A stretch of DNA of 64,000 bases, from NCBI RefSeq assembly GCF_019968905.1, contig NZ_CP079946.1:2728001-2792000 (forward strand), given 5' to 3'. The position numbers and the translations under genes are program-made. Below the pieces are notes generated by a model that saw only the letters and a list, made by a program, of their open reading frames with translations, had not been told where the DNA came from and did not search any database. This document shows positions 20,689 through 28,804 of this stretch, piece by piece. Each line of letters starts with the position of its first letter. Position 1 is the stretch's first letter. The DNA comes from Corallococcus sp. EGB (GTDB lineage Bacteria > Myxococcota > Myxococcia > Myxococcales > Myxococcaceae).

Positions 20689-21432
20689 ATGTCCGAATCC
20701 ACCTCTCCCTACAAGCGCATCCTCCTCAAACTGTCGGGCGAAGCCCTGATGGGCGAGGGGAAGTACGGCATCCACCCGCCCACCCTCACGCGCATCGCGG
20801 AGGAGGTCTCGGAGCTCTCCAGAACCGGCCTGGAGATCGCCATCGTCATTGGCGGCGGCAACATCTTCCGCGGCGTGGCGGGCGCGACGGAAGGCATGGA
20901 CCGCGCGAGCGCGGACTACATGGGCATGCTCGCCACCTGCATCAACTCCATGGCGCTGCAGGACGCGCTGGAGAAGCAGGGGCTGAAGACGCGCGTGCAG
21001 TCCGCCATCAAGATGGAGCAGATCGCCGAGCCCTACATCCGCCGGCGCGCCGTGCGGCACCTGGAGAAGGGCCGCGTCGTCATCTTCGCCGCGGGCACGG
21101 GCAACCCGTACTTCACCACCGACACGGCCGCGTCGCTGCGCGCGATGGAAATCAACGCGCAGGTCATCCTCAAGGCCACCAAGGTGGACGGCGTCTACAA
21201 CGCGGACCCGAAGAAGGACCCGACCGCGAAGCGCTACCGGACGCTCACGTACATGGACGTCCTCAAGCAGAACCTCAACGTGATGGACTCCACGGCCATC
21301 TCGCTGTGCATGGACAACAAGCTGCCCATCATCGTGTTCGACCTGGGCACGCGCGGGAACATCCAGCGCGCTGTCACGGGCCACGGCGAGTTCGGTACCG
21401 TTGTCGGCGCATCCGAGACGGTCTGGGCCTGA
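20689..21432 (+). CDS. pyrH: UMP kinase
   Basis: 247 residues. Phosphorylates UMP to UDP with ATP; member of the amino-acid kinase fold. Visible: [10 protein letters not shown] at the N-terminus, [11 protein letters not shown] (UMP/ATP binding), [32 protein letters not shown] and [19 protein letters not shown] seven-base stem (20603-20609/20618-20624) and a TTGCTT...ATAGAA promoter-like pair precede the gene, so it may have its own promoter within the cluster; the ribosome site is weak. Confidence 0.98.
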   Translation: MSESTSPYKRILLKLSGEALMGEGKYGIHPPTLTRIAEEVSELSRTGLEIAIVIGGGNIFRGVAGATEGMDRASADYMGMLATCINSMALQDALEKQGLKTRVQSAIKMEQIAEPYIRRRAVRHLEKGRVVIFAAGTGNPYFTTDTAASLRAMEINAQVILKATKVDGVYNADPKKDPTAKRYRTLTYMDVLKQNLNVMDSTAISLCMDNKLPIIVFDLGTRGNIQRAVTGHGEFGTVVGASETVWA

Positions 21433-21486
21433 AGCCCCCGGACAGGGCACGACCGAGACACACTCACTTCTGACAGGAGACGCACA

Positions 21487-22041
21487 ATGGCTGACGCCGC
21501 CGCGGAACTGAAGAGCCGGATCGACAAGTCGGTGGAGGACCTCAAGAAGGAACTCACCAAGGTGCGCACCGGCCGCGCGAACACCAACATCCTGGACGGC
21601 ATCAAGGTGAACCAGTACGGCACGCCCACGCCGCTCAACGGTGTGGCCAGCATCAGCGCGCCGGAGCCCCGCCTCATCGTCATCAAGCCCTGGGACAAGG
21701 GCGTGCTGAAGGACATCGAGAAGGCCCTTCGCGAGGCGAACCTCGACGTCAACCCGATGAACGACGGCGAGATGATCCGCCTGCCCTTTCCGCCCCTCAC
21801 CGAGGAGACGCGCAAGAAGATCGCGAAGCAGGTGAAGGAGAAGGGCGAGGAGCACAAGGTCGCCATCCGCAACATCCGCCGCGACGCGAACGAGGCCCTC
21901 AAGGCTCAGCTGAAGGACAAGAAGATCACCGAGGACGACCTCAAGCGCCGCACGGACGAGGTCCAGAAGGCGACGGACGCCGGCATCAAGCAGGTGGACG
22001 ACCTGGTCTCCAAGAAGGAGAAGGAAGTGATGACGGTCTGA
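21487..22041 (+). CDS. frr: Ribosome recycling factor
   Basis: 184 residues, normal length. With EF-G it splits post-termination ribosomes. Visible: VRTGRANTNILDGIKVNQYGTPTPLNGVASI, the conserved KALREANLDVNP segment, and the C-terminal helix (AIRNIRRDANEALK...LKRRTDEVQKATDAGIKQVDDLVSKKEKEVM). ATG 21487 has GGAG nine bases upstream. Last gene of the translation run; a strong hairpin follows. Confidence 0.98.
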   Translation: MADAAAELKSRIDKSVEDLKKELTKVRTGRANTNILDGIKVNQYGTPTPLNGVASISAPEPRLIVIKPWDKGVLKDIEKALREANLDVNPMNDGEMIRLPFPPLTEETRKKIAKQVKEKGEEHKVAIRNIRRDANEALKAQLKDKKITEDDLKRRTDEVQKATDAGIKQVDDLVSKKEKEVMTV

Positions 22042-22057
22042 GCCGTCCTCACGCGCG

Positions 22058-22082
22058 GGCCCGTGGTCAGGTGCCACGGGCC
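22058..22082 (+). terminator. Probable terminator after frr
   Basis: GGCCCGTGG (22058-22066) and CCACGGGCC (22074-22082) form nine perfect pairs with a seven-base loop, 17 bases after the frr stop, in the convergent gap with cyaY. The T-tract is poor (TGCTTC), as is common in this GC-rich genome; it may work in both directions. Confidence 0.55.
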
Positions 22083-22131
22083 TGCTTCAGGCTTCACCGG
22101 AGGCATCTTCCGTGAAGGCCCGGCCGGGCGC

Positions 22132-22464
22132 TCAGGACGGGTAGACGAGCGGCTCGCCGGTGAGGTGCTTCACCACGTCCGACACGAAGCCGAACAGCTC
22201 CAGCCCCTTGCCCTTGTCGTCCTTCCAGGCGCGGGTGGCGTCGTCGTGGCTGAAGTGGATGCCCTGGCCCTGGCCGGCGACCCAGATCTGCCAGACGGCG
22301 CGCTGGGTGTTGATGATGCACTTCTCGCCGGAGGCGGCCGTGAGCGTCACCTTGTCCCCGGTGGCTTCGGCTTCCAGCACGTCCGGGTCGAAGGCGTCCG
22401 CGGCCGCCAGGATGCGCTTGAACGCGGCGGCCACAAGGGAGTGGTAGCGGGCTTCATCCATCAT
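22132..22464 (-). CDS. cyaY: Frataxin-like iron donor protein CyaY
   Basis: 110 residues from ATG 22464 (or ATG 22461); the open frame further upstream overlaps sixA and lacks conservation. Frataxin signatures are the acidic first helix (ARYHSLVAAAFKRILAAADAF), the beta strands with CIINTQRAVWQIWVAGQGQGIHF (family NxQxPxxQIWxxSPxxGxxxF), and the closing ELFGFVSDVVKHLTG helix. CyaY binds iron and modulates IscS-dependent Fe-S cluster assembly in the cytoplasm. It lies 17 bases downstream of sixA on the same strand, so the two are probably co-transcribed. Confidence 0.9.
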   Translation of the reverse strand: MMDEARYHSLVAAAFKRILAAADAFDPDVLEAEATGDKVTLTAASGEKCIINTQRAVWQIWVAGQGQGIHFSHDDATRAWKDDKGKGLELFGFVSDVVKHLTGEPLVYPS

Positions 22465-22481
22465 GGCCGCGCTTCCGGACG

Positions 22482-23024
22482 TCACTGGATGACGTCGAGG
22501 ACCTGCTGGCCGGGGGCGGCGTAGAACAGGAACTTCAGGTGCTGCGCCGGGGGGTTCTCCCCCTTCTCGCCGGGCACCTGGTCCTCCGTGGTGCTGGGCG
22601 TGTCCGGCCACTCCATGGCGATGACCGTGCCGGGGTTCACCGGCTTGGGGAACGATTGCATCCCCAACAGGTGCGCCGCCAGCGCGCCCATGGAGGGCTG
22701 GTGGCCCACCAGGACGAGGTTCTCGTCGGAGTACTCCTTGAGCACGGGCTCCACCGCGCCCACCGGCATGTCCGGCAGCAGGCAGCGGTGCACCCGCAGG
22801 AGGCCTTCATGCTTCACGGAGTTGGAGAGGATCTGCGCCGTCTGCACCGTGCGCACCAGCGGGCTGGTGAGGATGAGGCTGATGGGCCCCATGCGCTCCG
22901 ACAGCGACGCGAAATGCGCGGCGACATTCGTACGGGCCTTCGCGGTCAGCGCGCGCGCCTCGTCGCCGAGACCCTCGGGGATCTCCGCGTCCGCATCGCC
23001 GTGCCTTACCAGGAAAATCCTCAA
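22482..23024 (-). CDS. sixA: Phosphohistidine phosphatase SixA
   Basis: 180 residues from TTG 23024, which has GGAGGG five bases upstream. The histidine phosphatase fold is clear: IFLVRHGDAD (R7-H8-G9 with the phospho-acceptor His), LTSPLVRTVQTAQIL with the substrate Arg, and VGHQPSM with the second catalytic His. SixA removes phosphate from phosphohistidine, for example on HPt domains or NPr. A 30-residue loop with DTPSTTEDQVPGEKGENPP near the C-terminus is an insertion relative to E. coli SixA. Probably co-transcribed with cyaY. Confidence 0.9.
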   Translation of the reverse strand: MRIFLVRHGDADAEIPEGLGDEARALTAKARTNVAAHFASLSERMGPISLILTSPLVRTVQTAQILSNSVKHEGLLRVHRCLLPDMPVGAVEPVLKEYSDENLVLVGHQPSMGALAAHLLGMQSFPKPVNPGTVIAMEWPDTPSTTEDQVPGEKGENPPAQHLKFLFYAAPGQQVLDVIQ

Positions 23025-23210
23025 AGTCCCTCCACCGGTCGCGACAAGACCGCGGTTCGTACATGACCGTGGCCCGGTTGGTCAAAGGTAATGAGGCGAA
23101 TGTTCAGTGCCCGGAACAGCCTGCCCGTGACGGGCGTTTCGGGAACCGCCGTTCGCGGGGAGCCAGCCGGAGCATACACTGGCCACCCATCGGCGTTCAC
23201 GGGAGGTGAC

Positions 23211-23891
23211 ATGCGCAAGTCGTGGGGGTGTCTGGCCGTCGTCCTGGCCCTGTCCGCGTGTCGCAAGGACGCGACGGAAGGGGGCCCGGAAGCGGCGGGT
23301 GACGCCAGGGAGTCGGTTGCCCGGCTGGAGGGCGGGGAGGGTGGAGAGGACGGCCCCTCCGGTCAGTACACCCTGACCCAGGCCAAGCTGGAGGCCTACG
23401 TGGGCTATCAGCGCAAGATGCTGGAGGTGTACGGGTCGCTGATGCGAGGCCTGCAGGACATGGGGCCGCTGATGGACGCGGGCACGCCCCAGGCGCTGGA
23501 GAAGGCGAAGAGCGGCCTGAAGCTCATCGAGCGCAAGGCGCAGGCGGAGGCCGACGCGCGCCAGGCGGCGGGGCTGTCCACGGAGGAGGTCAACCGCATC
23601 GCGGAGGTGGTCACCGCCGTCATCAGCCAGCGGCAGATGGGCCGCACGCTCCAGTATGAGGACGAGCTCAAGAAGCTGGAGGCGCTCCAGGCCCGCATGC
23701 CGGAGGAGCAGCAGCGGGAGCTGGCGCCGCAGGTGGAGTCCATGCGCCAGCAGGTGGAGTCCTTCCAGAAGCTCCCGGAGGCGCGCCGCGAGTTCGGCGA
23801 CGCCAACGTGGACGCGGTGCTGGCGCGCGAGGCGGACCTGACGAAGAACTATCAGGACATGCTCAAGGCCTTCGCGGGCGTGCGGCGGTAG
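23211..23891 (+). CDS. Coiled-coil lipoprotein of unknown function
   Basis: 226 residues from ATG 23211 with a good GGGAGGTG ribosome site; the frame is open upstream to 23091 but the signal sequence starts here. The lipobox LSAC places the lipidated Cys at residue 17 (MRKSWGCLAVVLALSAC), followed by a charged linker and a largely helical region with Gln/Glu/Lys-rich heptads (about 85-215). No enzymatic motif is seen. The residue after Cys is Arg, so the usual inner-membrane retention Asp is absent and outer-membrane location is likely. Divergent from sixA, convergent with the large flavoprotein (stops directly adjacent). Confidence 0.85.
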   Translation: MRKSWGCLAVVLALSACRKDATEGGPEAAGDARESVARLEGGEGGEDGPSGQYTLTQAKLEAYVGYQRKMLEVYGSLMRGLQDMGPLMDAGTPQALEKAKSGLKLIERKAQAEADARQAAGLSTEEVNRIAEVVTAVISQRQMGRTLQYEDELKKLEALQARMPEEQQRELAPQVESMRQQVESFQKLPEARREFGDANVDAVLAREADLTKNYQDMLKAFAGVRR

Positions 23892-26800
23892 CTACACCCG
23901 CCTGAGGTGCGGGGCCTTCTTGAGCAGCTGCGCGAGGAAGGTGTCGCCCTGCTTCTCCAGCACCGTGTTGCCCCGCAGGCGCTGGTTGAGGCTGACGAAG
24001 TCCACGTGGTCCAGCCGCTGGTCCTGGTTGTAACAGGAGAAGACCCACGTCTCCTTGCCGGTGACGGGGTCCACGTGGCGCTGGAGGCACTGGGCGCAGA
24101 TCTCCTTCATCATGCACTGCATGGGGGAGTTGATGGACCCGATGGCCTCGTGGCCCGGCTTGAGGAACGGCTGGAGCACCCCGTGCCGCGCCTCCGCCAC
24201 CGCGCGCATCATCCGGTCCGAGCCGATGGCGATGATGCGGTCCACCTCGCTCAGGGAGATGACGGGCGTTACGCCCAGCGTCCCTCGTGCGTACGCCACC
24301 ATGGCCTGCACCACGTTGCCCCGGAAGGCCGCGTCCTGCGGGCGGCGCACGTCCAGCACGTCCCCGGAGTCCACGGACCAGATGACCTGGTCGGTGCCGG
24401 CTTCAATCTCATCCTGCTTGAACGCGTCCGACTTCAACCGGTAGCCCGCGAAGTACACCACGCGGCAGCCCGCCGCCTTGAGCGAGCGCGCGATGGAGAA
24501 GAGCACCGCGTTGCCCAGGCCGCCGCCCACCAGCACCACCGTCTCGTGGTGGCCAATCTCCGTGGGCGCGCCCGTGGGGCCCATCAGCACGACGGGCTCG
24601 CCGGGCCGGAGCGCCGCGCACAGGCGCGAGGATGAGCCCATCTCCAGCACGATGGTGCCCATCAGCCCCTGCGCCTTGTCCACCCACGCGCCCGTGAGGG
24701 CCAGGCCCTCCATGGTGAGGCGCACGCCGTCCACGAGCGGCGCGTTCCGCTCGAAGTTCTGGAGCCGGTAGAACTGGCCGGGGGAGAAGTGGCTGGCGGC
24801 GAAGGGCGCCTTCACCACCACCTCCACGATGGTCGGCGTGAGCCGGTTCACTCCGACGACCGTGGCGAGGAGCGCCTCGTCCAGCTTCGCGAAGTGGGCG
24901 GCGCGCTTCGCCTCGCGCACCTCCAGAGCTGCCGTGTCGTGGAGGTCCAGGGCGGCCACCTCCTTCGCGAACAGGCGCACCACCTCCGGGTGGCCGTCCT
25001 TCGCGCTGGCCATGGCCTTCACCACGTTGCCCGCGTAGGTCGGGTGGTTGTCGCCGTAGAAGGACACGAAGTGGCCGTCGCGCTGGTAGGACGTGAAGAA
25101 GCCCACCTTCGCTTCGGGGTCCTCCTTCGCCTCCACGGGCTGGAGCTGGAAGCCGCCGCCGTCCTCCACCAGCTCGTGGCCCTGGAAGTACTCGTTCGCT
25201 TCGTCGAGCCGGAAGGTGCCCGGGTATTCCTTCTCATATGTGACGTTGGGGGACGTGCCCGCGGCCACGCAGACCGTCTTCGCCGGCAGCTCGAAGAACT
25301 GGCCGCTTCCCTTGAGCTTGCCGTCCACCGTCACCATGCGCTCGAAGCGGATGGCGCGCACCGCGCCGGTGTCGTCCGGCAGCGCCTCCGTGGGGCTCAT
25401 CCGTTCGATGAAGCGGATGCCCTCCTCCAGAGCCTTGGACACCTCTTCGTGGTTGAGGCGGTAGGCGGGGGACTCCGTGAGGCCCCGGCGGTACACCAGG
25501 CTCACGCCGCCCCAGGCGCGCACCAGGTGGATGAAGTCCGGGGCTCGGCCTTCTTCCTGGGCCTTCTGGCGCTCTGCCCGGATGGCGCGGCCGTGCTCCA
25601 GGAAGGTCTGGTAGGTGGCGCGCTCCTCGGCGTCCAGGCGCGCGAGGAGGGCGGCTTCACTCCCGTCCGCCACCAGCTTCTCGTGGCGCTCCAGCGTCTT
25701 CTCCACCTGCACCGGGTAGTACGCCATCAGCTCCGTGGCGGTGTCGATGCCGGTGAGCCCACCGCCGATGACGATGGCTGGCAGCTGCACCTGGAGGTTC
25801 GCCAGCGAATCGCGCTTGAAGGCGCCGGTGAGCTGCAGCGCCATCAGGAAGTCGGACGCCTTGCGGATGCCCCGGATGAGGTTGTTCTTCATCCCGATGA
25901 GGGTGGGGCGGCCCGCTCCCGCGGCGATGGCCACGTGGTCGAAGCCCAACGCCCACGCGTCCTCCACGGTCAGCGTGCCGCCGAAGCGGATGCCACCGTA
26001 GATGCGCAGGCCCTCGCGGCGCGCGAGCGTCAGGTGGATGAGCGTGAGGAAGTTCTTGTCCCAGCGCACGGTGATTCCGTACTCGGACACGCCGCCGAAG
26101 CCCTCCAGCACGCGCTCGTCCAGCTCTCGCGTGAGGGCGCGCCAGTCGCGGATGGGCTGGAGCGCGTGGCCGTTGCGGCCCACGAGCGCGTCCGGGAACG
26201 GCTCGATCTTGAGCCCGTCCACGCCCGTGACGGCGAAGCCTTCGTTGAGCAGGTAGTGCGCCAGCGTGTAGCCGGCGGGGCCCATGCCCACCACCAGCAC
26301 GTTGCGGCCCACGTAGGGCAGGGCGTACGGGCGGCGGACGTTGAGCGGATTCCAGCGCGTGAGCAGGCCGTAGATCTCGAAGCCCCACGGCAGGTCCAGC
26401 ACGTCGGTGAGCGTGGCGGTCTCCGCCAGTGGGATGTTCACCGGCTCCTGCTTCTGGAAGATGCAGGCCTTCATGCAGTCGTTGCAGATGCGGTGGCCGG
26501 TGCCCGGACACATGGGGTTGTCCAGCGTCACCATGGCCAGCGCGGCCACGGCGTCTCCCTCGCGCTTGAGCGCGTGTGCCTCGGAGATGCGCTCGTCCAA
26601 GGGGCAGCCGGTGAGCGGGATGCCCAGCGGGTTCTTCTTGAACGAGTGCCCCTCCGCCACCGGATCCTTCGCGGGGAAGCCCTTGCTGCACGAGTCCTTC
26701 TGCCGCTCGTGGCAGAGGACGCAGTAGTCCACCTCGTTCATCACGTCGCGCGAGGTGCCCCGGCGGTCGGTGAGCTTGAAACCGTCGCGGTGGCGCAGGT

Positions 26801-27665
26801 GGTGCTCCAGGCCCTCCGTCATCTCCTCCATCCGGGCGTCCGGGCGCTGCAACTGCACCAGCTGGTCGAACACCAGGGGCTTGGGCAGCCGCAGCGTGGG
26901 CCAGGTGTGGAAGAGGGCCCTGGTCTCCGGATGCAGCGCGCGGGCGTACGTCCACCGGTCCGCCAGCGACAGCAGCGCGCGCACGGACTGGAGCTCCGCC
27001 GCGTCATCGCCTCGGGTCACCAAGCTGGAGCCGAACGCCTCCAGGCCCTCGCGCGTGCCTGTGAGCGCGGTGCGCAGGGTGGCCCAGCGCTCTCGCAGGG
27101 CAGGGGCGCGCTCTTGTTGCCCGGGGGGCAGGTTGCCGGTGAACAGCCGCTCCAGGTCGAGCAGCGTGAGGATGGACTCCGCGAGTCCTCGCTCCAGGTC
27201 GCCGTGCGCGAGCGCATCCGGGAAGCCCAACCGCATGAGCAGGCGCATGCGCGCGTCCAGCGACGGGAACTCCGCGAGCGTCGGGCGGTCCTGCGCGCCC
27301 TTCTTGAAGACGCGGCGTGTGACGAACTCGCGCTTGAAGTCGAAGAGGGGCAGCTCCGCGCGCAGGTGGCGCGACAGTCGCTCGGACTCCGGGGTGATGC
27401 CGAAGAGCGTGGCGACGAAGCGCGAGACATGCCGGGCCACCTGGATGAGCAGGTCGGATGCGGCCGGGCCCGAAAGGTGGGCGCCGCCGGATTGACGGTA
27501 GGTGTCGAACGTCTGGAACAGGCCGGGTGCGTCGGCCTGGAGCCGAGCGTCGAAGCGCTCTGTCAGCCGGCGAAGTCCAGAGGGGCGATACAGGTCTTCA
27601 AAAGTGAACCCGGGGAGCCCCAGGTGGAGCGTGGGAGCGGGGGCGGAGTCGTTCAGGGCGCGCAT
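23892..27665 (-). CDS. Fused GltD/NfnB-like and FNR/NfnA-like flavoprotein (1257 residues)
   Basis: From ATG 27665 the protein is 1257 residues; the frame is open to 27788 without conserved features. Order: residues 1-310, helical domain I do not recognise; 315-401, eight cysteines in two groups (C315, C318, C326, C354; C386, C394, C397, C401) aligned with the two [4Fe-4S] sites of GltD/NfnB; about 455-900, FAD/NAD(P) pyridine nucleotide oxidoreductase (VVGMGPAGY at 458-466, GGGLTGIDTA later); about 960-1190, ferredoxin-NADP reductase fold (FSPGQFYRL, VLVGGGLGNAVLFSIA); about 1200-1235, a PyrK/NfnA-type [2Fe-2S] site (CMMKEICAQC...C). This is the cofactor set of NADH-dependent ferredoxin:NADP oxidoreductase (NfnAB/SudAB) in one chain. 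Electron bifurcation is a hypothesis; the fold assignments are firmer. Monocistronic, divergent from the methyltransferase at 27852. Confidence 0.85.
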   Translation of the reverse strand: MRALNDSAPAPTLHLGLPGFTFEDLYRPSGLRRLTERFDARLQADAPGLFQTFDTYRQSGGAHLSGPAASDLLIQVARHVSRFVATLFGITPESERLSRHLRAELPLFDFKREFVTRRVFKKGAQDRPTLAEFPSLDARMRLLMRLGFPDALAHGDLERGLAESILTLLDLERLFTGNLPPGQQERAPALRERWATLRTALTGTREGLEAFGSSLVTRGDDAAELQSVRALLSLADRWTYARALHPETRALFHTWPTLRLPKPLVFDQLVQLQRPDARMEEMTEGLEHHLRHRDGFKLTDRRGTSRDVMNEVDYCVLCHERQKDSCSKGFPAKDPVAEGHSFKKNPLGIPLTGCPLDERISEAHALKREGDAVAALAMVTLDNPMCPGTGHRICNDCMKACIFQKQEPVNIPLAETATLTDVLDLPWGFEIYGLLTRWNPLNVRRPYALPYVGRNVLVVGMGPAGYTLAHYLLNEGFAVTGVDGLKIEPFPDALVGRNGHALQPIRDWRALTRELDERVLEGFGGVSEYGITVRWDKNFLTLIHLTLARREGLRIYGGIRFGGTLTVEDAWALGFDHVAIAAGAGRPTLIGMKNNLIRGIRKASDFLMALQLTGAFKRDSLANLQVQLPAIVIGGGLTGIDTATELMAYYPVQVEKTLERHEKLVADGSEAALLARLDAEERATYQTFLEHGRAIRAERQKAQEEGRAPDFIHLVRAWGGVSLVYRRGLTESPAYRLNHEEVSKALEEGIRFIERMSPTEALPDDTGAVRAIRFERMVTVDGKLKGSGQFFELPAKTVCVAAGTSPNVTYEKEYPGTFRLDEANEYFQGHELVEDGGGFQLQPVEAKEDPEAKVGFFTSYQRDGHFVSFYGDNHPTYAGNVVKAMASAKDGHPEVVRLFAKEVAALDLHDTAALEVREAKRAAHFAKLDEALLATVVGVNRLTPTIVEVVVKAPFAASHFSPGQFYRLQNFERNAPLVDGVRLTMEGLALTGAWVDKAQGLMGTIVLEMGSSSRLCAALRPGEPVVLMGPTGAPTEIGHHETVVLVGGGLGNAVLFSIARSLKAAGCRVVYFAGYRLKSDAFKQDEIEAGTDQVIWSVDSGDVLDVRRPQDAAFRGNVVQAMVAYARGTLGVTPVISLSEVDRIIAIGSDRMMRAVAEARHGVLQPFLKPGHEAIGSINSPMQCMMKEICAQCLQRHVDPVTGKETWVFSCYNQDQRLDHVDFVSLNQRLRGNTVLEKQGDTFLAQLLKKAPHLRRV

Positions 27666-27851
27666 GTCACGGGGCTTCCGGAAGGTGGACCCGGGGCGGC
27701 GGTCCAGAGGGGGGGCCTGTTGTCGCGGCGTGTCGCTTGGGGGCAGGGAGCTTAGGGCTTGGACGCCGCTCCGTGCGATGGACGCCATGGGCCAGATGGG
27801 TTCCGGCCGACGTATTGAGGCGGTGCGCTCCAGCGGCTACGGTGCGCCGCC

Positions 27852-28787
27852 ATGATGGATAACGCCGCCCGCCGAGCCTCCGAACCCCGCCTGGCCCCCG
27901 TGCCGGACGCCTGCTACCTGTGCAAGAGCAGGCGCTTGCGGCTGCGCCACCAGGCGCGCGGTGGGAGTTCGCCCCAGGGCGCGGCGGCCTACAACTGCAC
28001 GTCCTTCGGCCACCGGAGCCACCCGCCCATCTGGGGCTGCGAGGACTGCGGGATGCTGTTCCAGTGGCCCCTGCAGTCCCCGGACGCGCTGCTCCAGGCG
28101 TATCAGGACGTGGAGGATCCGCTCTACGTCGCGGAGAAGGACAACCGCTACCACACCTTCCGCCGCGTGCTGCGCGAGCTGGGCGCGGCCCAGGGCCGCA
28201 CGCTGCTGGATGTGGGGGCCTACTGCGGCTACTTCCTGGACGTGGCGCGCGAGGCGGGCTTCCGCCCGGAGGGATTGGAGCTGTCGCGCTGGGCCGCCGG
28301 CAACGCGCGGAGCCTGGGCTTCACGGTGCACGGCATCCCCTTGCGCGAGCTGGCGGCGAAGGGGCACCAGTACGACGTGGTGACGCTGTGGGACGTGGTG
28401 GAGCACTTCGCGGATCCGCGCGAGGAGCTCAAGGCGGCGTTCAAGCTGGTGCGCCCCGGCGGCCGCATCTACCTGTCCACCATCGACGCGGGCAGCCTGC
28501 TGGCGCGGCTGATGGGCGGGCAGTGGCCGTGGCTGATGGACATGCACCTCTTCTATTTCGGCCGCCGCACCCTGGCGATGCTGCTGGAGGAGGTGGGCTT
28601 GCGCGTCACGGACGTCCGGACGTACACGCACATCATCTCCGCGGACTACCTGCTGCGGAAGGTGGGGGCGAGCTTCACGCCCTCGGCGCCGGTGCTGGAG
28701 CTGGTGCGCCGGGGCGTGCCGTCCAACTGGTCCATCCCGTTCAACCTGGGCGACAACATGCTGATGGCCGCCGAGCGGCCCCTCTGA
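27852..28787 (+). CDS. SAM-dependent methyltransferase with N-terminal zinc ribbon
   Basis: 311 residues, start ATG 27852 (a second ATG follows). Two CxxC pairs (C21/C24 and C63/C66) form a probable zinc ribbon, followed by a class I methyltransferase domain: LLDVGAYCGYFLDVA (about 118-132), acidic post-II Glu in LELSRW, YDVVTLWDVVEHFADP and LVRPGGRIYLST. This architecture (UbiG/COG2227 type) is common among methyltransferases of polysaccharide and natural product clusters that act on sugar or lipid-linked glycans. The next gene, a membrane glycosyltransferase-like protein, starts 17 bases downstream, so the pair is probably an operon. Confidence 0.88.
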   Translation: MMDNAARRASEPRLAPVPDACYLCKSRRLRLRHQARGGSSPQGAAAYNCTSFGHRSHPPIWGCEDCGMLFQWPLQSPDALLQAYQDVEDPLYVAEKDNRYHTFRRVLRELGAAQGRTLLDVGAYCGYFLDVAREAGFRPEGLELSRWAAGNARSLGFTVHGIPLRELAAKGHQYDVVTLWDVVEHFADPREELKAAFKLVRPGGRIYLSTIDAGSLLARLMGGQWPWLMDMHLFYFGRRTLAMLLEEVGLRVTDVRTYTHIISADYLLRKVGASFTPSAPVLELVRRGVPSNWSIPFNLGDNMLMAAERPL

Positions 28788-28804
28788 GTCGTCCTCCCGC
28801 GCCT

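Noticed and set aside
24789-27755. 988-codon plus-strand open frame opposite the flavoprotein
   Set aside because: No domain and biased composition; the minus-strand frame has cofactor motifs throughout.
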